From the NCBI GenBank assembly GCA_041678045.1, contig JBAYOV010000010.1:11475-75474 (forward strand): a stretch of DNA of 64,000 nucleotides, written 5' to 3'. Under the pieces are notes generated by a model. The model was not told the origin of the DNA and did not search any database. It saw nothing but the letters and a program-made list of their open reading frames with translations. This stretch comes from UBA2357 sp041678045 (GTDB lineage Bacteria > Pseudomonadota > Gammaproteobacteria > Burkholderiales > Rhodocyclaceae). Within the stretch, counting starts at the first letter, position 1; every line of letters starts with the position of its first letter. Shown piece after piece: positions 1 through 8,163 of the stretch. The position numbers and the translations under genes are program-made.

Positions 1-1
1 G

Positions 2-715
2 GCCGGTGTGCTCATGCACACCTTGCCGCCCGCGCTGGTGGAGGCCTTGCGGGGGCATGCGCGCCAGCGCGGGGTGTCGCTCGCCACGCTCATGCTCACC
101 CTGTTCGTGGCCCTGTTGTACCGGCTCACCCGGCAGCAGGACATGGTCATCGGCATGGGGGTGGCCGGGCGCGAGCGGGCCGAGCTGGAAGGGCTCATTG
201 GCTTCTTTGTGAACATTCTGCCGGTGCGGGTCAGGCTGGATGACGACACCGAGCTGGATGGCCTGCTCGACCGGGTGCACCGTGCCAGCGTCGAGGCGCA
301 GGCCCGTCAGGACTATCCCTTCGACCTGCTGGTGCGGGCGCTGCAGCAGGGCGCCGGGGGGGCGCGGCAGTCGCTGCTCAACGTGATGTTCGAGTACCAG
401 CGTTACAGCGATCTGCAGGGCATCAACCGCGTGCAGGCGCAGTCGGCCGGGGCGCTGAGTGGCACGCCGCTCGATCCGGCCGCCAGCCTGTCTGCAAACA
501 AGGCCGGGGAGGGTGTACAGGAGGGCGCCACCATGCTCGCCAAATACGACCTGACCCTGTTCGTGCAGGACGAGCCGTCCGCCTGCCGCCTGAAGCTGGA
601 GTACGACCGCGCGCTGTTGTCCGACGCCACCGCCGCCCAGTGGCTGGCCTACCTTGAACGTTTCATGCAAATGGCCACGGCCGCGCCTGCCCCTGCGGCC
701 TCCCCCGAACAGTGA
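2..715 (+). CDS. Nonribosomal peptide synthetase, C-terminal part of a condensation domain (5' end outside window)
   Basis: The reading frame is already open at the window edge, so this is the end of a longer protein. The visible ~237 residues are the second half of a condensation domain: an IGFFVNILPVRV segment (C5-like), RQDYPFDLL (C6-like) and SLLNVMFEYQR (C7-like). The closing KYDLTLFVQDE...LKLEYDRALL stretch is where condensation domains normally end. The protein stops just after the domain, and the next gene starts 12 bp later with an adenylation domain. The condensation and adenylation halves of this module are therefore on separate polypeptides that must meet in trans. The domain would form the peptide bond to the residue loaded by the next protein. 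Upstream domains cannot be seen. Confidence 0.9.
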   Translation, partial: AGVLMHTLPPALVEALRGHARQRGVSLATLMLTLFVALLYRLTRQQDMVIGMGVAGRERAELEGLIGFFVNILPVRVRLDDDTELDGLLDRVHRASVEAQARQDYPFDLLVRALQQGAGGARQSLLNVMFEYQRYSDLQGINRVQAQSAGALSGTPLDPAASLSANKAGEGVQEGATMLAKYDLTLFVQDEPSACRLKLEYDRALLSDATAAQWLAYLERFMQMATAAPAPAASPEQ

Positions 716-727
716 GCGAATCCGCCG

Positions 728-3700
728 ATGAAGATATCCGATCTCTCCTTTGATCTTTCCGTGCCGGCCACCGGCGAGGCCGGCACGCCCCCTGCACAGC
801 AGGCCATGCCGCAGCAGGAGGCACTGCACGACGGGGCGTTGGTGGCGCGCCTGCTGGGGGCGCTGCGCCGTCATGCGTCGCGCCCTGCGGTGTGCGACTC
901 AGGCGGGCGCTTGAGTTTTGGCGAGCTGGACGCGTTGTCCGCCCGCATTGCCCGCTTCATCCGCCAGCATTGTCCGGGGACTGAAGTGCCGGTGGCGGTG
1001 ATGGGCGCGCGCAACCGCTTCTTCATCGCGGCGATGCTCGGCATCTGGCGGGCCGGGGCGGTGCATGTGCCGCTCGATCCGTCGCTGCCGCTGGCACGAC
1101 GTGCGCAGATGCTCCAGCAGTGCGCGGCCCCGCTGCTCATCGTCGATGCCGCCCAGGCGGGGGCGGGCGAACGCTTGCAGTACCGCTGCCCGCAGCTGCA
1201 GAGGTTGCTGTGTCCGCAGGTCGGAGCGTTCGGCGAGGCGCTGGAGCGGCCGGGCGAGCTGATGTCGCTGGAGCTTTGGCACCATGTCACCGCGTCGGCT
1301 GCCGATGGCAGCTGGAAGAGCTATTTCGACGGCCAGGCCCTGCCCGAGTCGGCGCTGCAGGGCCTGGCGGACAACCTCCTGGGCAAGCTCGCAGACGAAC
1401 TGGCCCGGCCCTGCCGGGTGCTGGATGTGGGCAGCGGGGCAGGGCGGGTGGCGCAGGCGCTGATGCAGGCGAGCGCGCATTACACCGCGCTGGACCTGTC
1501 GCGCCATGAGCTGGATCGCATCGAGCGGCTTGCCGCAGGGCTGGGGGTGAGGGCTGAAACCCACCAGATGGAGGCGATCGACCTGCACCTGTTGCCGACG
1601 GGCGCCTATGACCTGATCACCCTCAACTGTGTCGCCGAGAACTTCCCCGGTTTCAACTATCTGCGTCGGGTGCTCGACCATGCGATGAATGCGCTCGACG
1701 AGGGGGGCTGCCTGTTCGTCGGCGGGGTGTGGGATCTGGCGCAGCGTCCGCGCTTTCTGGACGACCTGCGCGCCCATGCCGCACGCACGGGCGACAGTCG
1801 CGGGTGGCTGCGGCTGGAGGCGGATCAGGAGCTGTTCGTACCGCGCGAGGTGTTCAGCGAATGGGCGCGCTCGGCGCAGGCCGATGCGCGGGCGCAGGGC
1901 AAGACGCTCTCGCTGGCGCTGGAGTTTTCCGAGCCGCGCATCGCCTGCGATGAGCTGCGCGTGTACCGCTACGATGTCACGATACGGCGCGTCGCGCAGA
2001 CGGTGACGCCGGACAGTGGTGTGGATGTGGCCAGCCCCCCGGTGCGGCGCCGTTTCGGCGCGGCCGACCTGCCGCCGGCCGAGGCAGGGCAGGCAGAAGC
2101 TCAGGAGCAGGGCCAGGGGCCGGGCCGCGGGCCGGGGCAGGGCGTGGCGCCGCCGGTGGAGGCCGGGCAGGCGGCCTACATCATCTTCACCAGTGGTTCC
2201 ACCGGCCAGCCCAAGGGGGTGGTGGTGGCGCACCGGGCGCTGCTCAATCTGGCCGATGGGGTGCTCGCCCGGGTGTATGCCCCGCATGGCGAGGCGGCAC
2301 TGAATGTGGCCGTGCTGGCCTCGTTTTCCTTCGATGCCTCGTTGCAGCAGATCGTGCCGGCCCTGCTCGGCGGGCACTGCCTGCATCCGGTCGACGACGA
2401 GGTGCGGCGCAATCCGGATGCCCTGCACACATGGCTGGAGAACGGTCGCATCGATGTGTGCGACGGCACGCCCAGCCTGTTCTCGCTGCTGGTGGACTAC
2501 TGGGCGGACCACGACCGGCAAGCCCCGGCGCAGTGCTTCATCCTCGGGGGCGAAGTGCTGCGTGCCGACCTGCTGCAGCGTTTCTACCGTATCCCCGGCC
2601 ATGCGCGCTGCATTCTGGTGAATGCGTACGGCCCCACCGAGTGCTGTGTGGATGCCACGCTGCAATTTTTCGATGTGCACAACCATGCGCGCTGGCTCAG
2701 TCCGCCGATCGGTCAGCCCCTGCCCGGGGTGCGCGTCAGCGTGCGCGACCGGCACGGCCAGGGCCTGCCCGATGGCGTGCCGGGTGAGCTGTGGATCGCC
2801 GGCACGGGGCTTGCCCGGGGATATCTGGGAGATGAGGCGCTCACCGCGAGTCGCTTCGTACAGGCCGATGGGGCACGCTGGTACCGCAGTGGGGACCAGG
2901 TGCGCCGTCAGGCGGACGGGCTTCTGTTCTACATCGGCCGCGAGGACCAGCAGGTGAAGCTGGGTGGCTACCGGGTGGAGCTGGGCGAGGTCGAGGCCGC
3001 GCTGAACCGCGCCCCCGGCGTGCGTGCCGCCGTGGTGGGCAGTGCGGATTTTGCCGGTCGCGGGGTGAATACGCTGGCCGCCTATGTGGTGTGCGAGGGC
3101 GAACTGGATGCGGGGCGCCTGCGCGCCTTTCTGGCCAACCACCTGCCCGCGCATGCCATCCCCACGCATTTTGTGGCCATGGACAGCCTGCCGGTGAGCG
3201 GGAGCGGCAAGATCGACCGCAAGAGCCTGCCGTCGCCGCTGGCCTTCTGCACGGCCGATGCGAGCCGTCACCGACCCGCAGGCCGCCCTCCGGAGGGCGA
3301 GTGCGAACTGGCGCTGGCCGGCCTGTGGGCGCAGCTGCTCGGTCGTGACGTGCCCGATGCGCAGAGCGACTTTTTCGAGCTGGGCGGGCACAGCGTACTC
3401 GGCATCCGCTTGATCTCATTGATCGAGAAGCGCTTTGGCCACCGCCTTTCGCTCTCCCGCCTGTTTCAGGCGCCGACCATCGCCGCGCTGGCAACGGTGC
3501 TGGCCGAACAGGCCGGGGGCGAAACCTACACCCCGGTGGTCGAGCTGGCGCCCGGTGGGGCCGGAGCGCCGCTGTTCCTGTTCCATCCGGTGGGCGGGAG
3601 CGTGTTCTGCTACCGGGGGCTGGCGCAGCAGCTGGCTGGCCCTGCGCCGGTGCATGCGGTCGAGGCGCCCGGTTTCCAGAGTGACTGGCCGATGCTGCCC

Positions 3701-4345
3701 ACGGTGGAGGAAATGGCCAGCCGTTATCTGGAAGCCATGCTGGTGACGCTGGGCGGGCGCCTGTGTCCGGTGGTGCTGGCCGGCTGGAGTTTTGGCGGAC
3801 TGGTGGCCTTCGAGGTGGCGCGCCAGCTGCGCGCACGGGGGGGCGAGCTGACCGCGCTGGTGCTGATCGACACGGTGGCCGACAACCGGGTGGCCCGCGA
3901 GCTGGTGCAGAAGGACGAGGTGGCCATGTTGCTGCGTCTGTTCGGGGAGCTGCTGCCGGTGAGCGAAGCCGAATTCCGGGCGCGCGAGGCGGACGATCGG
4001 CTCGACTACCTGATCGGGCTGGGGACCGAACATGGCATGCTGCCCTCCGGCTTCAGCCGGCAGCAGATGCGCCGCCTGCTGCAGACCTTCCACAACAACG
4101 CGCTGGCCTCGGCGCGCTACGATGCCCCGGCGCTGGATGCGGGCGCGCTGCTGGTCCGGCCGCGCGAGCTGTCGAGCTCGGCGATGACGCTGGTCGACGA
4201 TCCCCTGCAGGGCTGGGGGGGGCGCCTGCTGCGCGGCGTCGAGCTGGAATGGGTGGGCGGAAACCATGAAACCATGCTCACCGACCTGCATGTGGCCGAG
4301 GTGGCCGGGCACATGCGCCGTTATCTTGAACGCATGGGGGCGTGA
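728..4345 (+). CDS. NRPS module: interrupted adenylation domain with inserted methyltransferase, carrier domain and thioesterase
   Basis: This 1205-residue protein selects, activates, probably methylates and releases an amino acid. The adenylation N-part (about 35-170) has an A2-like GIWRAGAVHVPLD. A class I SAM methyltransferase follows (about 175-425), with glycine loop VLDVGSGAGRVAQAL near 231-245 and LITLNCVAENF as the motif II region. Adenylation then resumes with FTSGSTGQPKG near 487, NAYGPTE, YRSGDQ and the A10 lysine in SGSGKIDRKSL. A carrier domain (FELGGHSVLGIRL, Ser ~887) and a thioesterase (GWSFGG ~1018, His in GGNHETM) finish it. Read by hand against PheA, the ten-residue pocket code is D-A-Q-D-I-G-A-V-D-K. 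That is 8 of 10 identical to the glutamine code as I recall it. The insertion lies between A2 and A3. A long Gln/Gly-rich linker (about 450-475) precedes A3. The terminal thioesterase makes this the last module. Confidence 0.93.
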   Translation: MKISDLSFDLSVPATGEAGTPPAQQAMPQQEALHDGALVARLLGALRRHASRPAVCDSGGRLSFGELDALSARIARFIRQHCPGTEVPVAVMGARNRFFIAAMLGIWRAGAVHVPLDPSLPLARRAQMLQQCAAPLLIVDAAQAGAGERLQYRCPQLQRLLCPQVGAFGEALERPGELMSLELWHHVTASAADGSWKSYFDGQALPESALQGLADNLLGKLADELARPCRVLDVGSGAGRVAQALMQASAHYTALDLSRHELDRIERLAAGLGVRAETHQMEAIDLHLLPTGAYDLITLNCVAENFPGFNYLRRVLDHAMNALDEGGCLFVGGVWDLAQRPRFLDDLRAHAARTGDSRGWLRLEADQELFVPREVFSEWARSAQADARAQGKTLSLALEFSEPRIACDELRVYRYDVTIRRVAQTVTPDSGVDVASPPVRRRFGAADLPPAEAGQAEAQEQGQGPGRGPGQGVAPPVEAGQAAYIIFTSGSTGQPKGVVVAHRALLNLADGVLARVYAPHGEAALNVAVLASFSFDASLQQIVPALLGGHCLHPVDDEVRRNPDALHTWLENGRIDVCDGTPSLFSLLVDYWADHDRQAPAQCFILGGEVLRADLLQRFYRIPGHARCILVNAYGPTECCVDATLQFFDVHNHARWLSPPIGQPLPGVRVSVRDRHGQGLPDGVPGELWIAGTGLARGYLGDEALTASRFVQADGARWYRSGDQVRRQADGLLFYIGREDQQVKLGGYRVELGEVEAALNRAPGVRAAVVGSADFAGRGVNTLAAYVVCEGELDAGRLRAFLANHLPAHAIPTHFVAMDSLPVSGSGKIDRKSLPSPLAFCTADASRHRPAGRPPEGECELALAGLWAQLLGRDVPDAQSDFFELGGHSVLGIRLISLIEKRFGHRLSLSRLFQAPTIAALATVLAEQAGGETYTPVVELAPGGAGAPLFLFHPVGGSVFCYRGLAQQLAGPAPVHAVEAPGFQSDWPMLPTVEEMASRYLEAMLVTLGGRLCPVVLAGWSFGGLVAFEVARQLRARGGELTALVLIDTVADNRVARELVQKDEVAMLLRLFGELLPVSEAEFRAREADDRLDYLIGLGTEHGMLPSGFSRQQMRRLLQTFHNNALASARYDAPALDAGALLVRPRELSSSAMTLVDDPLQGWGGRLLRGVELEWVGGNHETMLTDLHVAEVAGHMRRYLERMGA

Positions 4346-5392
4346 ATGGCCGTGCTGAACGAGCGTGACACAGCGATGCGCGCCGGAGCCGCGCTGACCG
4401 CCACAGGGCGGGTCGCCGTGCTCTTTCCGGGGCAGGGCAGCCAGTCGGCCGGCATGGGGCGCGGGCTGCTCGCAGCCTATCCGGAGGGGCGGGCGCTGCT
4501 GGACGCGTGGTCGGCGGCGGTGAATGTCGACCTGCACGCCCTGCTGACCGGCCCGACGCTGGATGCACACCCCCTGCGGGTGCATCTGGCGGTGGTGAGC
4601 CTGGGCATGCTGGGCTGGCGCTGGCTGATCGACAGCGGCCAACTGCAGCCGGCCGCCTGCCGGGCGCTGATCCTGAGCGGGCACAGCCTGGGCGAGATCA
4701 CCGCGCTGGCCTGCGCGGGGGCCTTGTCCGCCGGGGATGCGCTGCGGCTTGCGCACGAACGCGGTCGCCTGATCGCCGAAGCGTGTAGCGAAGCGCCGGG
4801 GGCGATGCGGGCTGTGGTCGGTCTGCCGGTGCAGGAGGTGATGGCGTTGCTGGAGGGCGGGTCGGCCGGAGGCCTGACGTCTCGCACAGGCGACGCGCCG
4901 CCACGGGTGTGGCCGGCGAACTTCAACGGGCCGAAGCAGCTGGTGCTGGCCGGTGCTGGCGATGCGCTCGACGCGCTGGAACCGCTGCTTCGGGCGCAGG
5001 GTGCGAACGTGCTGCCGCTGGCCACCGCCGGCGCGTTCCACACCCCCCTGATGAACCGGGCGGCGGCCGCGCTTGCCCGTTTTGCCGGCGGGCTGGACTT
5101 CCGCCCGCCCGAATGGTCGGTGCTGTCGTCCATGCATGCCCGGTTGATTGGCGCCCCCGCTGGTTTGCCGGCGCATCTCGGGCTGCAGATGGTGAGCCCG
5201 GTGCGCTGGCTGGCGGTGATGCAGGGGTTGTGCCGGGCGGGGGTCGATACGGCTGTCGAGCTGGGGCCACCCGGTGAGGTGCTGCTGCGCCTGGCCTCGA
5301 CCCTGGAAGACTGGTCGCCACAGGTTTGGTCGCTGAGCGGCCTGGCTGCCAATGCGCTGGCCACATCGGCAGTCGCTTCGGCCGGACATTGA
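4346..5392 (+). CDS. Free-standing malonyl-CoA-type acyltransferase (FabD-like) of the biosynthetic cluster
   Basis: This 348-residue protein has the FabD/AT fold signatures: LFPGQGSQSAGMG near residue 28, the nucleophile motif GHSLGE with Ser ~114, NFNGPKQLVLAG, and GAFHTPLM with the catalytic His. Such enzymes move malonyl or a similar acyl group from CoA to a carrier protein. The ATG directly abuts the stop codon of the NRPS gene, so the two are translationally coupled. A discrete AT beside an NRPS suggests a trans-acting AT serving PKS modules upstream, or a proofreading acyl hydrolase. I infer the first without seeing any PKS domain. It is less likely to be the housekeeping fabD because no fatty-acid synthesis genes are nearby. 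Confidence 0.88.
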   Translation: MAVLNERDTAMRAGAALTATGRVAVLFPGQGSQSAGMGRGLLAAYPEGRALLDAWSAAVNVDLHALLTGPTLDAHPLRVHLAVVSLGMLGWRWLIDSGQLQPAACRALILSGHSLGEITALACAGALSAGDALRLAHERGRLIAEACSEAPGAMRAVVGLPVQEVMALLEGGSAGGLTSRTGDAPPRVWPANFNGPKQLVLAGAGDALDALEPLLRAQGANVLPLATAGAFHTPLMNRAAAALARFAGGLDFRPPEWSVLSSMHARLIGAPAGLPAHLGLQMVSPVRWLAVMQGLCRAGVDTAVELGPPGEVLLRLASTLEDWSPQVWSLSGLAANALATSAVASAGH

Positions 5393-5406
5393 ACAGGAGG
5401 GTGAAC

Positions 5407-6645
5407 ATGCAGGTCACAAGGAAATGCCCGGGGGGCTGGCACGTGCCCTTTGAAGTTTCAGCCCGAACGGAAAGAGGGTTTTCAGGGGCTGGGTTGAGAT
5501 TCACCGGATTCCTGGTGCTGGTGCTCGGTGTGCTGCTGGGGGCCACGACGGCCGGTGCGCGCGAGCCTGCCGGCCATGAGCTGGACCTGGTCACCCCGCT
5601 GCAGCGCTTTCTGGAAACCACCGATGTGCCCGGGGTGTCGGTGGCGGTGCTGGAAAAGGGGCACAGCACGCCACGCCATCACGCGCTGGGGCAGGCTTGC
5701 GTGAACAACCCGGTGCCGATGGAGGCCCGCTCGGTGGTGAAGCTCGGCTCGGTCACCAAGATGCTCACCGCGTTGCGTGTGTTGATGCTTGCCGAGGCGG
5801 GCCAGCTGGATCTGGATGCGACGGTGGAGGCTTTCTTTCCGGACTTTCCTCACGCCCACCGGGTCACCCCGCGCCAGATGCTGAGTCACACCGCCGGCCT
5901 GCCCGAGGTGCTCGCCCAGCCCCAGGTTCAGGCACAGCCCACCCGCGACTGGTCGGCCGAGGCGCTGCTCGCGCTGGTTGCCTGGCAGGCGCTGGAGTTC
6001 GAGCCGGGCAGCGCCCAGCGCTATTCGAACACCGGCTATCTGATGCTCGGGCAAATCATCGAGGCTGTGGGGGGCGAGGACTACGCGACCCAGATCACGC
6101 GTGAGGTTGCCGCCCCGCTGGGCATGCACCAGGTGCTGGCCGGCGACGACCGCACGCTGGTGCCCGGTGAAGCCTGCGGCCATACGGTGGATGCCGAAGG
6201 CCGCCTGATCCGGCCGCTGATGACCAGCATGAGTCTGGCCAGCGCCAGTGGCGATCTGCTGGGCACGGCACGCGATGTGGTGAGGCTGGTCAACATGGGG
6301 CAGTTGTTGCGCGACTCCCCGCTGGAGCGGCCTGCAGCGGCCTACCGGCTGGCAGACGGCACACCCGCCCAGCGCGAGGAGCGCTTTCCGGCCGTCGACC
6401 TGGCCTTCGTCTCCAGCCAACTCGAAGGCCTCGCCCTGTATGCGCTGTCAGGCACAGGCACCGAGCCACGGGTGCTGCTCGGCAAGGACGGTTTGTATCC
6501 GGGCTATGCCTCGTGGTTTCTGTACGACCCCCTCACCGAAACGGCCGTGGCGGTGGTCATCAACCATGAAATGCGCGCCATGGAAGCCATGCGCCTGGCC
6601 ATCGAATTGCTCGACCAGCAGCGCACGGCAAGAGAGAAAGATTGA
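5407..6645 (+). CDS. Exported class C beta-lactamase-like serine hydrolase (peptidase S12 family)
   Basis: I chose the ATG preceded by AGGAGG at 5395-5400; an upstream in-frame GTG at 5326 would overlap the acyltransferase gene. The ~412-residue product has an N-terminal hydrophobic segment (about 33-52) ending in TTAGA, so it is probably exported. The catalytic motifs are S-V-T-K (about 115-118, in KLGSVTKML) and Y-S-N (about 205, in QRYSNTGYLMLG). The family includes class C beta-lactamases, D-aminopeptidases and the colibactin prodrug peptidase ClbP. Its position after NRPS and AT genes, 14 bp from the AT stop, suggests a role in product maturation or self-protection. Unlike ClbP it shows no C-terminal membrane helices. 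Confidence 0.85.
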   Translation: MQVTRKCPGGWHVPFEVSARTERGFSGAGLRFTGFLVLVLGVLLGATTAGAREPAGHELDLVTPLQRFLETTDVPGVSVAVLEKGHSTPRHHALGQACVNNPVPMEARSVVKLGSVTKMLTALRVLMLAEAGQLDLDATVEAFFPDFPHAHRVTPRQMLSHTAGLPEVLAQPQVQAQPTRDWSAEALLALVAWQALEFEPGSAQRYSNTGYLMLGQIIEAVGGEDYATQITREVAAPLGMHQVLAGDDRTLVPGEACGHTVDAEGRLIRPLMTSMSLASASGDLLGTARDVVRLVNMGQLLRDSPLERPAAAYRLADGTPAQREERFPAVDLAFVSSQLEGLALYALSGTGTEPRVLLGKDGLYPGYASWFLYDPLTETAVAVVINHEMRAMEAMRLAIELLDQQRTAREKD

Positions 6646-6657
6646 GTTGAGGCGAGA

Positions 6658-6999
6658 TCAGGCGTGCTGCGAGAGGTATTCGCTCAAGGCGCGCTTGGTC
6701 AGGTCATTCAAGCTAATGCCTTGCCGGTTTGCGGCCACACTTGCGGCAAGATGCATGTCGTGTCCGATGCGGACATTGAACGATCCCTTGCAGGGCACTT
6801 CGGGAGCATGACCCGCAGCTCGACATTCTGCAATGTAGTCGTCCACCGCTGCGTGAAATGCTTGCGTCAGTTCGGTCAGGGTTTGCCCTTCGTAACTGAC
6901 CAGGGCACGGATGAATTGCAGCTTGCCAAACAGGCAATTGTCCTCCGGACTTGCCTCGATGGAGCCATGATAACCCTGGTACTGAAGCATGTTTTCCAT
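6658..6999 (-). CDS. hicB: HicB-family antitoxin
   Basis: This 113-residue protein has a HicB-type degenerate RNase H-like N-terminal part (YHGSIEASPEDNCLFGKLQFIRALVSYEGQT). Its C-terminal helix-turn-helix/ribbon-helix-helix-like segment (FNVRIGHDMHLAASVAANRQGISLNDLTKRALSEYL) resembles the DNA-binding tail of many HicB proteins. It should neutralise the adjacent HicA and repress the operon. Its ATG overlaps the last base of the hicA stop codon (TGATG), so the toxin gene comes first, as is usual for hicAB. Confidence 0.88.
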   Translation of the reverse strand: MENMLQYQGYHGSIEASPEDNCLFGKLQFIRALVSYEGQTLTELTQAFHAAVDDYIAECRAAGHAPEVPCKGSFNVRIGHDMHLAASVAANRQGISLNDLTKRALSEYLSQHA

Positions 7000-7247
7000 C
7001 AGAGCACGCCTCCTGCCTTCAGGTGCTCAAGGACTTGGCGCTTGATGTAGCCCTTCAATTCATTTCCCGGATGGGGTCTGTGCAGGCTGATCATCGCCTG
7101 CGGGTCTCCGTTGTCGAATTTCACGCGACTTCCGTCACCTTCCAGTTGCCTGTATCCCAGACCATGCAACAGCGTTACCAGTTCCTGCCAAGTCAGGGCA
7201 GAGTGCTTGTTGAGAAGCTTGGCGAGAAGTTTCTCGTGTTTCGACAT
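6999..7247 (-). CDS. hicA: HicA-family mRNA interferase toxin
   Basis: I start it at the ATG giving MSKHEKLLAKLLN, which yields 82 residues, the usual HicA length; a longer upstream start at 7280 would run into the palindrome described below. The double-stranded RNA-binding-like fold is recognised by TWQELVTLLHGLGYRQLEGDGSRVKF and the C-terminal ISLHRPHPGNELKGYIKRQVLEHL. The His in SLHRPH is in the position of the family's active-site histidine. It would cleave translated mRNAs when free of HicB. Confidence 0.88.
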   Translation of the reverse strand: MSKHEKLLAKLLNKHSALTWQELVTLLHGLGYRQLEGDGSRVKFDNGDPQAMISLHRPHPGNELKGYIKRQVLEHLKAGGVL

Positions 7248-7258
7248 GGTCTCGTAAT

Positions 7259-7280
7259 GTGCAACCGATATTAGTTGCAC
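7259..7280. promoter_or_regulatory. Inverted repeat at the hicA promoter, candidate HicB operator
   Basis: GTGCAAC and GTTGCAC form perfect 7-bp arms with an 8-bp spacer, ending 11 bp upstream of the hicA ATG. Read on the minus strand the spacer contains TAATAT, a possible -10 box. Binding here by the DNA-binding tail of HicB would block transcription. The repeat is seen directly; its function is inference. Confidence 0.5.
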
Positions 7281-7368
7281 TGGTATTCAGCGTCAATGCT
7301 GCGATTCCAGCCGTGCGGCTGACCCTGACCGCTCCGAAGCATGGGGGGCGGTCAGGGGGTGGGGGCAA

Positions 7369-7947
7369 TCAGGCGGCAGCGCTGGCGGTCTTGCCTTCTT
7401 TGCCTTCCTTGTCGCTCTTGTCGCCGCGCACCAGGTCTGCGGCCTTGCGCTTGCCTTCTTCGAATTCTTCCTTGAAGCGTTCCTTCATTTCTTCGGGCTT
7501 GAAGTCCAGGGTGCTGCCGCCCTTGGCAAAATGCCAGGCGAACACCTTGCCCAGTGCGTAGGTGGTGGCTGCCACCAGGGTGGGCATGGCGATCACGCCG
7601 AAGGCGGTCCCCACGACCGGCACCGAACGGAACAGCGAACTCACTGCCAGCCCCACGCCAGTGGCCGGCAGGACCGTGGCCACCAGCGTGCTGATCGAAC
7701 TCTTCACCGCATTTTCCGAGAACCGCACCTCGTAGACGTCGCACAGCTTCGCAATCATGCGCAGCTGAATGGTGCTGCTGGCCACCATCTCGAGCAGCGG
7801 CAGCGGCACCAGCCCGCCCACGGCTGCATACATGGTGTGCTTCTTGATGCAATCACTGGCCTGGCGGGACAGTTCGTCCTTGCGCAGGAACGCCTCTGCG
7901 GTGGCGTCTTCCTGAACGGTGTCTTCTGCAGCGGTCTGTGCGGTCAT
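7369..7947 (-). CDS. DUF697 (YcjF-like) membrane protein
   Basis: The ATG at 7947 is preceded on the minus strand by AGGAGG, giving a 192-residue protein. It matches the DUF697 pattern: a charged N-terminus, then KKHTMYAAVGGLVPLPLLEMVASSTIQLRMIAKLCDVYEV, then VGTAFGVIAMPTLVAATTYALGKVFAWHF. The pattern gives two or three hydrophobic segments. The tail is a highly charged Lys/Glu-rich stretch (FKEEFEEGKRKAADLVRGDKSDKEGKEGK). The molecular role of the family is poorly defined. The gene is divergent from the sensor kinase that follows. Confidence 0.75.
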   Translation of the reverse strand: MTAQTAAEDTVQEDATAEAFLRKDELSRQASDCIKKHTMYAAVGGLVPLPLLEMVASSTIQLRMIAKLCDVYEVRFSENAVKSSISTLVATVLPATGVGLAVSSLFRSVPVVGTAFGVIAMPTLVAATTYALGKVFAWHFAKGGSTLDFKPEEMKERFKEEFEEGKRKAADLVRGDKSDKEGKEGKTASAAA

Positions 7948-8163
7948 GGTGCTTCCTCCTGGGTGGGTGGCAAAACGCTTCGATTCTACTATGCCAGCAG
8001 GAACAAGGGGGGGTGGCTGCGCCGGGAATTTTTCCTGTGCTTGCAAGTGCTTGCCGGTGGGGTGTGCAGGTGTGGGCATCGCCAGCCCCGCAGTCCGCAG
8101 GCCTATAATCGGAAGCATCTCGTGTCCGGGCGGGTGTGCGGCGGCGGTGAAGGAGGGCGGGTG

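Noticed and set aside
899..3391. Long open frame on the minus strand opposite the NRPS gene
   Set aside because: It is the complement of high-GC coding sequence, with His/Gln/Arg-rich composition and no recognisable domain.
7531..8163. N-terminal extension of the membrane histidine kinase
   Set aside because: It overlaps the divergent DUF697 gene; the AGGAGG before ATG 8164 and the transmembrane start fit the shorter form.
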